A DNA stretch of 64,000 nucleotides, from contig OZ038382.1 in the NCBI GenBank assembly GCA_964036045.1, positions 144,038,961-144,102,960 on the forward strand. Reading direction: 5' to 3'. The stretch is from Eutreptiella sp. 'Long Island Sound 2002' (lineage: Eukaryota > Euglenozoa > Euglenophyceae > Eutreptiales > Eutreptiaceae). A program made the position numbers and the translations under genes. Below the pieces are notes generated by a model, which did no database searches, was not told where the DNA came from, and saw nothing but the letters and a program-made list of their open reading frames with translations. Positions 32,537 to 42,798 of this stretch are shown in pieces; position 1 is the stretch's first letter, and each line of letters opens with the position of its first letter.

Positions 32537-34670
32537 TGAGCTTCAACTCCACCGTGATGTACTTCACGATCTCGTCCAGGCTCATGCGGGCGAAGATGAC
32601 CTGCATCCTCAGCGGCTCCCCGCGCCTCCACTCCACGTTGTTGAGGCGCAGCAACCTTTGCCCCATGGAGTCTCCAAATACCTCCACGTACACGGCGTTC
32701 TTCAGTCCCAACATCCGGTTGGGTTCGCCCAGGTTCCTCCTGAAGAACTCCATGATACCCGCATGAGTATCCTCCGCCGCCATGATCATCACCGCCACGC
32801 GCTTCTTCGCTCTCTTCTTCTCCTCGTCCTCCACTCTCCTCTTCCAGTTGCCAGGGAGGACGTCCTTCAGCAAGTGGCGGATCTCGCTGGCCTCGTTCCA
32901 GTCCTCCACCAGCTTGAGGCATCTGCGGTACTTCCGCAGATACCGGTTCCACTCCCGGACCCGCAACTCAACGCGGTCTAGCGGCAGCGGGATGGACCAC
33001 AAGTCCTCCAGCTTTTGGTTCGGAGCGTCAACCTGCTCCTCATCCTCAACCCACTCGAGGCAGGCCTGCTCCGTGCGGATCAATCCTTCCCGGATCTGAT
33101 CCCGCAGCTCCTCCTTCAGGTCCTGCGCCAGCCGGTGTGGGAATGTCCGGCATACCCACTTGTCCCGCGGCGCTCCCCGCATCTCACCGACGACCTCCTC
33201 GGCGAAGTCCTCCCAATCCAGGATGAAGTCATCCAGGTTGGAGGGGTTGCCATCGTAGTAGGGGATTTTGATTCCCCTGAGGTCGTCAATCCTGATGGCG
33301 TCTCCGACGTCCCCAGCCACCAGTCCACCGAGACGGATACCACCTGTGGCCGGGGGGTGTGAGTGCACTCCCCGTACATCCCTCTCCTCCATGGGGTGCG
33401 GTCCAGTCGGGCCTGAACCCATGGGGTTTGGAATGCGGGAAGGACTTGCTCCGTCGGCCGTCCACATCCCCGTATTGGGATCCTCCGCCCACAGGTTTCC
33501 GCTTGGATGACCTCGACCATGTCCTTCGGCGCTTCCCATGGTTCGCCCCTGCATGGTCTGGCTCTGGATCTCCTCTTCCGCATAAACTGCATATGCAGTC
33601 GTAGTGGGCGGTGGATCCTGGGTGGCATGGGACATCTGTACCGTCAGGCTCCTGGGGTCCGTGGTTGCGTGCCCTTCCCGCATGGACCCAGCCGGCGCCG
33701 TTTGTTCCCCGAGCATTGTGGATTCGCTGAACATGGGAACAAAAGGCAGCGCACCCGGGTCAACACGCGGAGGCGCGTAGGGTGCCTCTGCAGGGCCGCC
33801 CATGGGTTTATCCATGGCGCTCCTGAGGGTCTTCACCCGCTCCACCAGCTCTGCCGCGGCCGGCCTTGCCGGGAGCTCCGGACCCGAGGCGAGGGGCTGT
33901 AGCTCCTCTAGCCTTTTCAGGCGTCCCGACATGTCCTCCACCAGGTGGAGGAGGCTGTCCACCACTCGCTGCTGCTTCTCCAGGGCCAGCTCCAGATTCT
34001 CCCGGTAGCGGTCCCGTTCCGCTCGCAGCTCCTCCATGTCTTTCTCCGCGGCCGACTGGTCATCTAGGATCCCCGCGACGTCTTCTTCTAGACCGTCCTT
34101 CGCGTTGTCCAGGCGGTCTAGGCGATGCACGATTACGTCCATCCCCATCTTTGGGTTCTTGCCCATGAGGAAGGACACGTGCTCGCAGTGGCACTCAGCC
34201 TGCTTTCCGCCTGATCCGGCGCATCCCGCGGTTCCCGGCACCTCAGACTCGTCGCCCATGGGCGTATCGCCTATGGCGTCCGTCTCTGGTCCCGTGTGCC
34301 GGGGCACAGGTGCCGTCCGGGCCCTGGCTGGCCTCTCCAAGCCCTCGGCATCGTGCTTCAGGGCGGGCTCGGGGGCCGTATGCGCCCTGGCAGTCGGCGC
34401 GGACATCTCATCCGACTCCGAGGGTGGCTCATAGGCTGTCCGATAGCCCTCGGAGTGCCCCTCCGATTCCCACAGCCTGACCGGGCTGGGGTCCGTATCC
34501 ATAGCCCCGCTGTCCCTTGCCGCGGACTTGGGTGACGCGCGCTTCCGGTAGCGCCGGGCCCGTCCTCCACTGCTGCCTGAATGGCAGGCCTCCTCAGAGT
34601 CCTCCGCGGCGGAGCGGCGGTTGCATGCCTTTCGGCAGCGACGCTCACACATGGAGACCAGATCCTCCAT
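32451..34670 (-). CDS. RE-B Gag, matrix and capsid portion
   Basis: The first Met downstream of the PBS is at 34670 (MEDLVSMCERRC), giving about 739 residues; the frame is also open upstream through the PBS and LTR. Features: Cys-rich N-terminus, an acidic/Pro-rich stretch, a heptad-rich coiled coil (around KDMEELRAERDRYRENLE), and a capsid-like helical region with YYDGNPSNLDDFILDWEDF and WNRYLRKYRRCLKLVEDWN, typical in pattern of retrotransposon Gag. It ends at TAG 32453-32451. It would form the virus-like particle shell. Confidence 0.8.
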   Translation of the reverse strand: MEDLVSMCERRCRKACNRRSAAEDSEEACHSGSSGGRARRYRKRASPKSAARDSGAMDTDPSPVRLWESEGHSEGYRTAYEPPSESDEMSAPTARAHTAPEPALKHDAEGLERPARARTAPVPRHTGPETDAIGDTPMGDESEVPGTAGCAGSGGKQAECHCEHVSFLMGKNPKMGMDVIVHRLDRLDNAKDGLEEDVAGILDDQSAAEKDMEELRAERDRYRENLELALEKQQRVVDSLLHLVEDMSGRLKRLEELQPLASGPELPARPAAAELVERVKTLRSAMDKPMGGPAEAPYAPPRVDPGALPFVPMFSESTMLGEQTAPAGSMREGHATTDPRSLTVQMSHATQDPPPTTTAYAVYAEEEIQSQTMQGRTMGSAEGHGRGHPSGNLWAEDPNTGMWTADGASPSRIPNPMGSGPTGPHPMEERDVRGVHSHPPATGGIRLGGLVAGDVGDAIRIDDLRGIKIPYYDGNPSNLDDFILDWEDFAEEVVGEMRGAPRDKWVCRTFPHRLAQDLKEELRDQIREGLIRTEQACLEWVEDEEQVDAPNQKLEDLWSIPLPLDRVELRVREWNRYLRKYRRCLKLVEDWNEASEIRHLLKDVLPGNWKRRVEDEEKKRAKKRVAVMIMAAEDTHAGIMEFFRRNLGEPNRMLGLKNAVYVEVFGDSMGQRLLRLNNVEWRRGEPLRMQVIFARMSLDEIVKYITVELKLNAKNEAHVQDRHGHGQRGHREDRHHREI

Positions 34671-34877
34671 GTCAAGTCCTCCTCTTCCCCAATGTCGTAC
34701 TTCTCTTCGGGCTTCAACTTCCAGAGTTCGCCATGCTCTTGATTGTCTCGGCTCTTCTATGGCTCCAATCTCCGGCGTGGTCTCCACCGAGTCCACAATA
34801 TGCACCCGGGGCGTACTTGGGCAGGGCTCATAGGGGCCCAAGTCCCCGGGTCGGCGGTAGGTAGGGGCAGCAGGTAA

Positions 34878-34890
34878 GCCTCTGCTACCA
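34878..34890 (-). promoter_or_regulatory. RE-B primer-binding site
   Basis: On the element strand TGGTAGCAGAGGC starts directly after the 5' LTR. It is identical to the RE-A L0 site and complementary over 12 bases to an initiator tRNA-Met 3' end. Confidence 0.88.
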
Positions 34891-37243
34891 TAAAGAAGGT
34901 CCCTACCAGGACCGGCCCCTGCTGTGCCCCTTCCGCCTGTAACCCCTGCCGATTTGCTCCTGATCAACGATTGCATTTATCAAAATCCAGGGTTCCAAAT
35001 CCAAAAACATAGAAAATAAAATACAATCCTCCTTCAACCCTGAATAGCAACCAGATCCCACAAATCCAGCAATAATCCAATCCACACTGCGGGCTTCGGT
35101 TCAGCACACCGGTCGTCCCACGGTGGCGGGCATGTACAAGAATTGCACCTATGAAGAAAGCCCTGAAATTGGCATATGAACACAAATAAAGCAAAGTTGG
35201 GGAAAGAGGTAAACATACACATTCACAGCCATAAACCCCTCATTCCCTGGACTCAAGACCTTCCCTTGACTCACCAACATATTGCCCTGAACCAGGTCAA
35301 ATGAGATGGCTGAATGCCATGTATCAAAAGTCACTACATAAACCCCAAAAATGTGTTCACTCCCAAGCCTCTAAATCCTAGCCCAATAGGGGACGTGGCG
35401 TGTCATGGCCTAGAGTGGCACTCAGGACCATGCCCTACCCTGACCCAACCTTGGTTGGACGTGGAGTCGAATGGGCTTGGAGAAGTGCCCCATGAAGATG
35501 ACCTCATAACATAGCAAAATCAGGCCAATCACACCATAGTGCCCAAAATTCAATTATATACTCAAAAATGCATACGGCAAATATCCAAATGCTCCATGCA
35601 TGTGTCAAACCGGAAAGTAGTATACAAGGGTGATATAGACCAAACGTCCATGCCCAAGAATATTCCATCATTGCCTCCGAAACCCCTCCGGTTATGTACA
35701 TGACATGCTTCACAAGTCAGCTCATGAGTTTGAGACCTAATTTTGTGAGGCCTCGTGTGCCAAGCCGAAGTGACCACGTGATCCGGCATATGGTGAGGTG
35801 CAACACCGAAGCATATGCCAACATATATATAAGCAACATACCATAGTTCACAGATCTCTAGGCACTTTACTGTTAGCCGACCAGTTGAGCACATAAAACG
35901 CAAAAATGAGCTTAAAATGAGGTCAAAAACATGAAAATATGTCCAAATACAAAGTTGTCATGATAGTGTATCTCTATGCTCACCCATGATATCCGCGCAT
36001 GGTTCAATATACAAATGATTGGAACCATTTGCGAACAATTCCCCCACTTGGATCCCCAATCGGGCGCATGGAGATACCTTCACCACTCATATCTACATGC
36101 CCCATGAGAATGGGCGTGCACTCATGGATCCCCTTGCCAAACATACCATGAGCAATACATACGCGGTAGACTTAGTCTAGCGCTTTGAATCCCACAATTG
36201 GGACATGGGCAAGGCCCTTGTCACGTGTGGCTCTCCATCTCTTCGGCCACACGAAGATATATAACATGGGCGCGAGCATATCGAAGCACATACCATGCAT
36301 ATAACACAACCCTCAAAAAGTGGCTCCCACCATGGTATGCCATGCCCCTCCATGGACAGAACTTCACGTTAAAAATACGTGGGAACCCAAGGAAAGTATC
36401 TATGCAACCCCAACACTCATGCGGTACACTCGAAAGTCGCATTAAAATATTCGGTTGCACGGTCCAAGAGTTATATATCAATTTATACCCTGTTGACCAT
36501 TATCCCTTGCTACACCGGGCATGTGTACACACCAAAGGCGTTTGATGCTTCTGGAATTAAGTTGAGACCATGGCGCTTGCAACGCAACCTTCATTATTCT
36601 CTTTTCTCACACTCGCGCGTAGATATGGCCCTTCAAAGTGGTCCCACGATTCACTTTTGTTTCCCTTATATCTCCAAGTCAAATGGGTGGCAAGTATAAG
36701 GGAAACCTGATTCGGGCATAGGGAAAGGAGTATGACCACTCGAAGAAGACCAAATCAAGTGCGGCGATGTCGAAGTCGAAAATCCGATTTCGACATCGCG
36801 AGAAATTCAGAATCAAATTTCGAGTGCATATTTAGAAAATTGCGGAAGCAACAAACCCTTTACTGATGGAATCTGACCCTTCATCGGAGTTTCCGCCAAA
36901 ATATCTGGAAATAACAGTTAACCAATCGGTCAACGCAAAATCGCGAGCCAACTGACAGTCGCCGATACGTTGACCATCAGAACAAAAGGCTGAAAAATTA
37001 CGGAAACATTATGATAATAAAACCCTGTTGATTCCTGATATTCTGATATATAAATCTCAGCTGGCGGCGCCTCGGTACTGAATATGGCCGCTCATAGCCG
37101 GAATGGCCAAACCTATCACACTATCACATCGGGTTGGATCAGGTGGATGGGAGAGTATGATATCAGCCAATGGCGGCTTGCCGGCACATAGATACACACC
37201 CCAAGTGACCCCAAGATGGCCACGGGGGTCCGAACCGGCTTCT
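34891..37243 (-). repeat. RE-B 5' LTR
   Basis: 2353 bp, matching 24054-26402. Terminal dinucleotides differ by one base each from the other LTR (TA instead of CA next to the PBS on the element strand; AG instead of TG at the outer end), consistent with a little decay. A TTTATATATC stretch near 37046-37055 on the element strand is a possible TATA element. Confidence 0.92.
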
Positions 37244-37247
37244 AAGG
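37244..37247 (+). other. Target-site duplication of RE-B, right
   Basis: AAGG, the second copy of the 4-bp duplication at 24050-24053. Including one more base gives CAAGG/TAAGG, so 5 bp with one mismatch is an alternative. Confidence 0.8.
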
Positions 37248-37368
37248 GGCCAAGCGTGAGCATGATGGTGGCGATGACGGCAACACCAAGAAGAGAAGCC
37301 GTTTCATGAGGATGGCCCGCAAATTGCGGAACAAGGGGTTCGAGGTGACCTGTCCCACAGAGTTCTGA
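37244..37368 (+). pseudogene. RE-A gag, copy A2, 3' end after RE-B
   Basis: Resumes the nucleocapsid frame (AKREHDGG, SRFMRMARKLRNKGFEV) and ends at TGA 37366-37368. This TGA corresponds to TGA 17048 in copy A1 and is in frame with pol in both copies. Confidence 0.8.
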
Positions 37369-38452
37369 CGCGGACGCTCCGGTGGGGCCTTGGACCTGGT
37401 GTTCTGGGTATGTATCCGACTAGGGGAACGTGAATACTCGGGGGTACTGGATACTGGAGCCACCATATCAATAGTGGCCAAGAAAATTTTACCTTGTGGG
37501 AGCCTGACGAACACCATGCCCAGCGCGGCTATACGAATGGGGGATGGACATGTGGTGCACAGCTGCGGGGACTGTGAAGTGGAGGTACCAATGGGCTCCC
37601 AAACCATCGCCCATCGGTTCTATGTGATGGACACTGAGGCCTTCGACTTTGTATTGGGGACTGACTTCTTCGTGCAGCACTCCCAGATACAATCCCTGAC
37701 GCTGCAAGCGCCCTACCTCCTCTACGTGGACCACGGCAATGGCAGAGAGTCCGTGCCACTGGAGCAGTCGGAGTACACCTCGAGCTACCTGAGCGTATCA
37801 AAGGAGGAGCCCTCGAACATGATGGCGGCCTCCAAAACTGAGGACTATCAACTATTGGGGGAAGTCCTACACCAAGGTCTGAAGAAGTTGGATTACTCCA
37901 GAGAAGACCTGAGCGTGGAGTTGTTCGCCAGCGACAAGCAACATGTCTTGGACCTCTACTGCAGCAGGGGGAAAAACTGCTGCTACAAAATTTAATGGCC
38001 CTCCTTCGGGATGGCCTATGGGATCCCCAGGTGCAGTGAACTGGGGAAGGTCTTGACCAAGGTGGCTCTGGAACGTTCCCGTATGGTCCTGTGTTCCCCC
38101 GATTGGGGAGCCCATGGGGGCAACTGGTACTGGCGAACCCTCTTGGACAGGCTGACTATCAGCTCTGTCCGGCTACCTGATTAGGCCATCTACGTGCCCC
38201 TGGGACGCAAGACGCCCATCGGGAAACCCGGATGGAAAGGTATGCTCAGCGTGGTGGACGGGGGTCTTACCTCTATCCCCTGGGAGGACCTGGACTCAAC
38301 TCTCGTCCAGGCTATACAACGAGAGAGCGATGGACTCACCCTGGGTGACTTGAAGGATCGACTACGACCGCAAGATGCTATTGAGACTATCCCAGGGGGA
38401 GATGAATACGTCGTGACTAACACCAATGCCTCCAACTCTCCCTGCCATGTAC

Positions 38453-38655
38453 CTCCGTACTCCCTCAGCCTGGATCGGGGGTCCAACTCAGCGTCCAAGG
38501 GCTCTTCTCCCCTCATGGAGAGTAGGGGCTTCAGTGGGGAGACGTACTCGGCGTTCTCCACTTCCTCGACACAGGTCTGCACGAAGAGGGCGTCATGCTC
38601 AGCTTCGTCATCAGAGTGAATAGAGCTGGGGAGCTCGGATAGTATACACTCTGTG
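38453..38655 (-). other. Inverted block 1 inside RE-A pol copy A2
   Basis: On the minus strand this encodes ELPSSIHSDDEAEHDALF and LDAELDPRSRLREY. In copy A1 the homologous residues are on the plus strand (18160-18355). The sequence before it matches A1 in the normal direction up to about 38452. Confidence 0.85.
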
Positions 38656-38850
38656 ACTCCATCAGACACCCCACACGCTCTTCATGAGCTTGAGATCCAC
38701 CTCCCTTTCCCAGGTGGTGATCTTTTGTTTGAGGTCCTCCTTCAGTTGGGAGAGATCTGCCTTACGCCCTAGCTTCTTTGGCCATGAGCTGCGGGTCGGC
38801 TCAGCGTAGCATAGCTTTTTCGCCACCAGTCTCCTTTTGGAGCCCACTCT
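38656..38850 (-). other. Inverted block 2 inside RE-A pol copy A2
   Basis: On the minus strand this encodes RLVAKKLCYAEPTRSSW and EVDLKLMKSVWG, which copy A1 has on the plus strand at about 18360-18530. Block 2 still follows block 1 on the plus strand, so each block was inverted in place. The normal direction resumes at SEECVCEPP. Confidence 0.85.
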
Positions 38851-41800
38851 CGGAGGAATGTGTATGTGAACCCCCTCGAGCGTGCCTATGTTGCGATCGT
38901 CCACCTGAGATGGTGGAACGAGACCTACTGTATGCCTACCAAGGGTTGAACGACACTACCAAGCCCAAACAGTCAGTGGAGGATCACCTCCCGGCATCTA
39001 TTACTCAGGGGGCAAGCAACTTACACTCTGACGAGGACATGGAGGACAAGATCAAGCTATTGGACCCGCGGGTGCAGAAGCTTATAAGGACCTATCTTGA
39101 GGTGTTCGGGGAACTACCGCCCCCAGCCTGATGTGACAAGCTGGTACAGATGGACCTCAAGCTGAAACCCGAGTTCGTGGGTCACAAGGTCCGCAGGAGA
39201 CCCTATTCTGCTCCTAAAGGAGCAGGCCGATGAGATAGAGCGACAGATACAAGAGTGTATCGACGCTGGCCTGGTCCTGGAGTACAGGGATGGGGACTAC
39301 GCCCAACACTGCAGCCCCTGTTTCCTGGTGGCTAAACCTGGGTCTACAGCCAAACGGCTGGTAGTGGACTATGGAGAGCTGAACAAGAAAACGTTGAACC
39401 ACTCAGGGTCCATTCCTAATATGGAGTCTACACTTGAGAAGATAGCCTGCTGTCGCTACAAGACCAAGATAGACAAGAGGAGCGGATTCTGGCAGGTGGA
39501 CCTAACGCCCAACGCCCAGGAGCTACTAGCCTTCATCACCCCTCAGGAGAGGGTGTCCAAGTGGAAGGTCATGCCCTTTGGCGTGGCCAACGCACCCGCT
39601 CTAATTCAAGACCTGATGAACAAGATCCTGTCCATCCTGCGACAAACACCCAAGGTGCAAGAACTCATATCCAGTGGGGCACAGATGGAAGCGCACATCG
39701 ACGATGTATGCCTCGGGACCAATACCCAGGAGGACCACCTAATCCTCTTGGGTGAGTTCTTTGCGGTCTGCCAGGAGAACCACAAACGACTCAAGCTGGA
39801 GAAGTTTGCGTTCATGCAGGAGACCATGCAGTACCTGGGGTTTGACTTTGGCTATGGGTGGTGGACCCCAGCGGCCTCTAAGGCCAAACCCCTGATGGAT
39901 GCTAAGGTACGACATGAAGACCACAAGAAAGGACTCCATGATGTACGCAGTTTCATTGGGGCGTGCAACTTCTACCGCCGCCATATCAAGAACTTCACCT
40001 ACACCAGCGCCATTCTGACGGACTTGATCAAGAAGAGTACTACTTGGCGCTGCGGCCCACAAGAGCAACAAGCGTTTGACGAGCTCAAAGACAAGGTGGC
40101 CAACGCTAAGTGCTTGGGCCTGCCTAGAGCACAAGGCGAGATTATCCTGGTAACTGACGCCAGCAATGTGGGCGGTGGTGGAATGTTGTTCCAATGGCAA
40201 GCACTAGAGAAGGAGGAGTTCGACTCGGCTGTTTCTCAATGGGGGACGGAAGGTCTCAACCGAGATGGAACTCTAAAGCACAGCTACCCTGACGACACGT
40301 GGGTCCTAGTACCTCTGGGCCACTGGAACTGGAAATGGAACCAGGCCAGGGGGAACTACTCCACCTATGAGCAGGAGTTGCTCGCGGGTATGCTGGTGCT
40401 ATCCTCTCAGGCACGACTGTTGGGGAGTAACCCTGTGGTCTGGCTGTGCGACCAAGAGCCGGTCCGCACTTTCCAGAAGGGTCCCCCAACTGAGAAGGCC
40501 AAGCTACGGCGCTGGTGGACCTACCTCAGCCAACTACGGCTGACGGTACACCATATCCAGGGAGTGAAGAACGGGTGTGCAGACTACATTAGCCGCAACA
40601 ACTTCGACGCCCTGGTTGGTGCCCGGTCTCAAGCGCTGGCTAAGGAGGCGTTCAGCCGTATGGACGTACACTCGGACCTCAAAATGACTATTATACGGCC
40701 CCTAGATGGACTCCAACAGACAGAACACCTGAAGGAGTTTGGGGTTATCTATAAGCGCCTGGAGATGCACCTTGCACCCCTCCTGGTCAACCAAGAGCAG
40801 TGGAAGAGGGAAAAGAGCTACCTCTGGCACGAAGACCGCATCGTGGTACCCAGTGACAGAGTCTGAGCGCTAACGAAGTGGATTCATCAGTCCAGTGGTC
40901 ATGCGGGTGCTGACCTTACCGTGAGGCTATTCAAGCAGTCGTTCCACACTACGTGGTCTGATGACCAACTGCGGAAGACCCTCCAACCTATCATGGACAA
41001 GTCCCTGTGTAGGTCCTGCAAACCTGGGGATATCAGGGACAGGGGTCTCTACTCGACCCTGCCCATTTCCCACTGTGCTAATAGTGTTCTCTATGTGGAC
41101 TACACGGACATGCCAAAGTTTTGGGGGCTACGACTTTGCCCTCGTGGTGACCTGTGGGTTGACCAGGTTTACCAGGGTGTTCCCATGTACCAAGAACATT
41201 ACCGGAGAGGAGACTATCAAGATACTCCTGGAGGAGTGGTTTTCTGTCTATGTGGTGCCCAAGGAGATCAACTCCGATGAGGACGTACGAGTACGCTCAG
41301 ATACCAGCTGGTACAAGAGGGTCCTGAGATCCCTCAATGCCCAGGTGTCTACCAGGATCCCCTACTCTCACATGAGGAACCCCCTATGTGAGCGACAGAT
41401 TCGTGTCCTCAAGGAGAATGTAAGGATATGGTGCAAAACTGAACGCACCAGAGACTGGGTGAGACTGCTCCCCGTCATATCATTGATGATGAACTCCCAA
41501 GAGAGTTCGGCGACTGGCTACTCGCCCCATGAGCTATTCCTAGGGCGCCCGGCGTGGTTCCTACATGCTCCCTATCCTGAGGATACCCATTCTTCTGTGG
41601 GTAACTGGGTCCAGGAGCAACAAGCGAAGGTGGACAAGGCCAAGGCTATGCTCCAGAGAGTGAGGGAGTGTCAGTGGAATAAGAAGAACAAGCACCGGGT
41701 GCCTGCTTCCTACCAAGAGGGGGACTGGGTGCTGGTGAACCACAGCCGACTATCCGCCTGGCCACACTCTACCAGCGATGACCCCTACTTCGGGCCCTAC

Positions 41801-42271
41801 AAGATTCTATCTCTGGATGGACACCGTATCACAGTGCAGTGTTCTCCCCGACCAGGGGGGACCCTGGTGTGCCCTGCTCAGCACCTGAAGCGCTACTATG
41901 ATCCTGAAGACCTATCTTGGAAGGAGTGGGAGCTGAACGACGAGGAGATCGCCGCTCTATACCTACAAGGGGCTGCCAGCCCTATGGAAGTTAAAGGGGA
42001 CCTCCCCGACATGAACGCCGAGGAGATGGCTAAGGAAGGCTTCTACCTGGTGAAGCCTGTACTACGCCACCGCTATTGCCCGGGTTGGTGCTTCTTCACC
42101 CTCTGGGAAGAGTTTGGATTCAAAGAGGCCGCCTGGGAGCCCTTCTCAGCGTTTGTTCTACCTGAGGGACGCCTAAACTCAGTTCTGGTAGACTACTTGT
42201 CCCAGAACAACCTTGGTGAGCTGCTGAGGATCGCTGAGACGCTTGCCTCCAAGACTAAAGCTAGGGACTGA

Positions 42272-42798
42272 ACCTTACCCTTACCTGCCTAAGCGTATGT
42301 CTGAGTGTGCTATTCCTAAGGTCCTGAGAGCAAGCCGCAAAAAATTGTGTCCTAATTATACCCAAGTCTGCACACTTGCTAAACCTGGCGGATGTCTTAC
42401 CGGTGCCACGGGGTACGCCCTGGGTCTCTCCGCCCCTAAGCGCCCAGTTTCTGTGCTGGCGCAAATCCTTGGGGGAATACCCAGCATACGAGTCCAGGTA
42501 ATGTTTTTCCTACCTACCTGCCTACTACAGGGGAGGGTTGGCCAAAAGCTATGAAGGCATGAAAACGCCTGTTTGCTATGAAGGCCAAAATCTACCCTAA
42601 CCACTGCCACTTACCACCAACCCCGCTAAAATTGCAGGAAGTGGGTGGGACAGTGACACACGCACCACAGGTCCTACACACTCTACAGTGGCACCATTCT
42701 TGGTGGGAAGGCACTTGCTCGACTGGCTCAAGCCCCCACTCAGGACTACCACTCCTACACGCACGCTCTACTGGGTGGTGTTGATGAAGATGTCACGA
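42272..42798 (+). mobile_element. RE-A copy A2 3' untranslated region, first part
   Basis: Matches 53280-53770 of copy A3 (CCCAAGTCTGCAC, GGTGCCACGGGGTACGCCC, CTACCTGCCTACTACAGGGG). It ends in ATGAAGATGTCACGA (42784-42798), which is duplicated after the LINE. Confidence 0.8.

Larger units (their letters stand above)
24054..37243 (-). mobile_element. RE-B, nearly intact Ty3/gypsy-type chromovirus, 13.19 kb
   Basis: The element lies on the minus strand: 5' LTR 34891-37243, PBS 34878-34890, gag, pol, PPT 26403-26413, 3' LTR 24054-26402. It is inserted in RE-A gag with a 4-bp AAGG duplication. By eye the LTRs differ by only scattered substitutions and one TA-repeat length change, and the 1661-codon pol has no interruption. 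This is therefore the youngest large insertion in the window and may have been recently mobile. The one visible coding irregularity is a +1 frame change between the main gag frame and the nucleocapsid frame. Confidence 0.92.
37369..42271 (+). pseudogene. RE-A pol, copy A2 (full length, several lesions)
   Basis: Order: protease (VLDTGATISIV, about 37445); the extra FAS domain (VELFASD about 37915 to VVDGG about 38265); linker with two inverted blocks (38453-38850); RT (VVDYGELNKKT; FGVANAPALIQ; catalytic IDD about 39697); RNase H (VTDASNVGGG; YEQELLAG; CDQEPV); integrase (CRSCKPGD zinc half; VLYVDYTDMP, SDEDVR and LCERQIRVL as the D, D, E region); chromodomain-like tail about 42040-42200. RT-RNase H is open from 39328 to 40866. 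Lesions: TAA at 37993, TAG near 38182, TGA at 39129, an extra G near 39216, a stop at 40864, and a five-G run at about 41121 (four in copy A3) that shifts the integrase frame. The integrase core and tail are then open to 42271. Confidence 0.88.

Noticed and set aside
37390-37392. Start codon for RE-A pol copy A2 at 37390
   Set aside because: The codon is TTG, not ATG. Pol is better read as the continuation of gag after TGA 37366.
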